DNA of 17,479 nt, taken from the NCBI GenBank assembly GCA_031254385.1, contig JAIRUO010000207.1:1-17479 (forward strand), written 5' to 3'. This DNA comes from Treponema sp. (lineage in GTDB: Bacteria; Spirochaetota; Spirochaetia; Treponematales; Breznakiellaceae). Position 1 is the first letter of the stretch, and each line of letters begins with the position of its first letter. This document shows, piece by piece, positions 15,714-17,479 of this stretch. The notes under the pieces were generated by a model. The model saw only the letters and a list, made by a program, of their open reading frames with translations, did not search any database and was not told where the DNA came from. The position numbers and the translations under genes were made by a program.

Positions 15714-17128
15714 TGAAAAGACGTTTCTTTTTTGCGACGGTTTTCGTGATGGCAATACTATTGCCGCTTTCCGCTCAAAGCTTTGGTTTTGGATTTGATG
15801 ACGAGGCGGAAACGTCATACAGTACCGGATTTGCTCCATCGGTTACCATAAGCGGCGAAGTATCAGCATCGTTGATGGGCTATGTTCACGATTTTACCAA
15901 AGGTATCAATAAAGTGGAGCTTGGTAATATATTTTCTGGCAAGCTCAATTTCTCCGCCGGGGTATCATTTGCCGATGCTTTTATCAGCCTTAAACTAAAG
16001 CCGTTTGAGACATCATCGGTAATAATAGCACCACCCGACACAAAATTAACGTTCTCCACGTCACCGGTATCAATAGACGAAGCCTACGTCCGCGCCTTTT
16101 TTGGCGGCTTTGAGGTTGAAGGCGGCCTACGTAAACTAAGCTGGGGCAAGGCCGACAGTTTTGGGCCTCTGGATGTTGTCAACCCTTTGGATTATTCGGA
16201 GCTGACCGATTTAAGCAGCATGCTGAATTTCAAAATAGCGCGACCTATGGTTCATCTTTCATACCGCTTTGGTTCTTTCTCCAAAATCGAAGCCGTATTT
16301 GTGCCGTGGTTTGAGCCGCTGCGCTACGATATGGAAGGACGCTGGATTCCGGCGCAAATGGAGCAACTGAAGGATCAACTAGCGGTGCAGGCCAGTGGGA
16401 TACCATTTGATATTACCATAAATAAGCCTAACGCTTCGCTTTATTACGCACAGGCCGGCATACGGTTCACAACGAGCATAGGCCCTGCCGATATTGGCAT
16501 ACAGTATTACTATGGGCGCTTAACTAGACCTGCCTTGCCTACCGTTACCACTGTGCCGACTATGCCACCTGTGCCGCCTACGCCACCACTACCTTCAAAG
16601 CTAGATTTTTTTATTGATTTTGCATACAACCCCTATCATCAAATCGGCATTGACTGGGCGCAAGTATTGTTTGGCTTTAATATACGCGCCGAGTTTGCCG
16701 TGAACATTACTGAAGACTTAAAGGGCGATGACGGGGGGGTATATAATCCCCACCTTGCCTGGGCTTTAGGTTTTGACCGCAATCTTTTTTGGGGTATTAA
16801 CCTTAACCTTCAGTGCAACGAAACAGTACGCCTCATGCATAATAAGATTACCTCGCCGTTGGACACTGAGGCGGGTAGCGACATGACTTCCACGCAAATT
16901 ATAGCCGCCATTTCCAAAACTTTTTTAAATGACCAGCTTGAACTCAGGGTCGCTGCTTTTTGGGAAATTGAGGCCAAAGATTTTATGATCATACCGTCTC
17001 TAATCTGGACAAAAGACGCGGTAACTGTAGAGCTTTCGGGCGGCATCTTTGGCGGCGACAAGGCCGGGCAGTTCGGGCAATACTGGGAGAACAGCTTTGT
17101 AAAGGTTGCGCTGAAGTACAGCTTTTAG
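15713..17128 (+). CDS. Outer-membrane beta-barrel partner of the RND/LolA-like system
   Basis: 471 residues with a signal peptide (MKRRFFFATVFVM...LSA|QSF). The mature start SFGFGFDDE is acidic and Gly/Phe-rich. Alternating amphipathic strands follow with a conserved-looking GLRKLSWGKADSFGPLDVVNP segment typical of DUF1302-like barrels, and the protein ends in VKVALKYSF, a good outer-membrane assembly signal with C-terminal Phe. A Pro/Thr-rich loop with PP and TP repeats lies near residues 275-300. The TAG stop (17126-17128) is made of the TA target bases plus the first base of the mobile element, so the insertion defines the 3' end. The intact C-terminal strand shows little or nothing was lost. 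Confidence 0.88.
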   Translation: MKRRFFFATVFVMAILLPLSAQSFGFGFDDEAETSYSTGFAPSVTISGEVSASLMGYVHDFTKGINKVELGNIFSGKLNFSAGVSFADAFISLKLKPFETSSVIIAPPDTKLTFSTSPVSIDEAYVRAFFGGFEVEGGLRKLSWGKADSFGPLDVVNPLDYSELTDLSSMLNFKIARPMVHLSYRFGSFSKIEAVFVPWFEPLRYDMEGRWIPAQMEQLKDQLAVQASGIPFDITINKPNASLYYAQAGIRFTTSIGPADIGIQYYYGRLTRPALPTVTTVPTMPPVPPTPPLPSKLDFFIDFAYNPYHQIGIDWAQVLFGFNIRAEFAVNITEDLKGDDGGVYNPHLAWALGFDRNLFWGINLNLQCNETVRLMHNKITSPLDTEAGSDMTSTQIIAAISKTFLNDQLELRVAAFWEIEAKDFMIIPSLIWTKDAVTVELSGGIFGGDKAGQFGQYWENSFVKVALKYSF

Positions 17129-17479
17129 TGTTCTGTATTATTTATTTTGGCAAAATATAACAAGCTCAATCCTTAAGGAGGGAAGGGAAAGCCCTGACGG
17201 CGGCTCAGCGGTCGTGGCCTCTTTTGACGCATGCTCTGGCATGGCCCATTTCTCATCACGCCGAAAGCCCCCGTCAGGGCTTTCCCTTCCCTCCCTGTGC
17301 TAATTGAGCCTGCTATTTTTGATCAATATGAATAATACAGTACAACATAGAGAGTTAATTAATGCCTGGTTGGGGTATATGGCCTGCCTGCGACCTCTGC
17401 TAACCTAGAATAAAGGATATAAGTCATCAGGAAATAAAAGCCTCTGAACCAGACAAAAGCGTTAACCCAAAAAAGTTGT
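17128..17479. mobile_element. Second, inverted copy of the MITE-like element, cut by window edge
   Basis: Begins with GTGTTCTGTA directly after TA (17126-17127). Its reverse complement aligns along its whole 352 bp with 3688-4036 of the first copy, with many substitutions. About 83 bp, including the far terminal repeat, should lie beyond the window, followed by TA. Nothing else is seen in this gene-free stretch. Confidence 0.8.
17177..17294. repeat. 29-bp stem with 60-nt loop in the second element copy
   Basis: 17177-17205 pairs with 17266-17294 with one C:C mismatch (17201/17270). The loop holds the same CATGC-TCTG-GCATG hairpin (complement of copy 1). It lies 49 bp after the barrel stop codon, so it may also end transcription of the exporter operon. 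Confidence 0.75.

Noticed and set aside
3605..17479. Composite transposon formed by the two element copies
   Set aside because: Copy 1 has its own TA duplication on both sides, copy 2 is inverted and diverged, and the genes between include housekeeping alr. They look like independent insertions.

Overview
The window looks like chromosome from a spirochaete of the Treponema group, perhaps a gut or free-living relative. This is inferred from gene content and is not a database match. The clues are several loosely lipoboxed lipoproteins, outer-membrane beta-barrels with Sec signals ending in YA|Q or SA|Q, a 7TM-type hybrid histidine kinase, and an RND (HAE3-like) exporter next to a LolA-like protein. 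Protein genes fill nearly all of it. No rRNA, tRNA or CRISPR was seen.

Layout. Positions 1-3551 (minus strand) hold clpP, pth and a hybrid sensor kinase that runs off the left edge; clpP and pth abut as TAA-ATG. Positions 3603-4038 hold a 432-bp non-coding element bounded by 10-bp terminal inverted repeats and TA duplications. Next come a divergent pair, a small XRE regulator (minus) and an outer-membrane barrel protein (plus), which share a promoter region with a palindrome lying on the barrel gene's -10 box. Positions 5197-7423 (minus) encode two overlapping lipoproteins. Then come alr (plus), an ankyrin-repeat protein (minus, overlapping the end of alr) and a GH13 alpha-glucosidase (plus). 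From 11040 on there is a TetR regulator (minus) and, divergent from it, a tight plus-strand cluster: RND exporter, DUF2147 protein, LolA-like periplasmic protein and beta-barrel. A second, inverted copy of the 432-bp element begins exactly at the stop codon of that barrel gene and runs off the right edge.

How the genes work together. The TetR-RND-DUF2147-LolA-like-barrel block has the parts of a trans-envelope route: an inner-membrane pump, a periplasmic hydrophobic carrier and an outer-membrane barrel. A lipid or lipoprotein cargo is the natural guess, but it is unproven.

The most unusual signals are non-coding. (1) The two copies of the TA-flanked element have diverged, yet their long internal stem keeps its pairing through three compensatory base-pair changes, and one copy supplies the stop codon of a gene. 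(2) Seven-base tandem repeats of a TAGG-NNN type occur at three places: inside the kinase ATPase domain, across the alr/ankyrin 3' overlap, and as two facing five-unit blocks just before the GH13 gene. (3) A run of 17 A lies inside the GH13 coding sequence, and a Gly-Phe-rich repeat lies inside the exporter.
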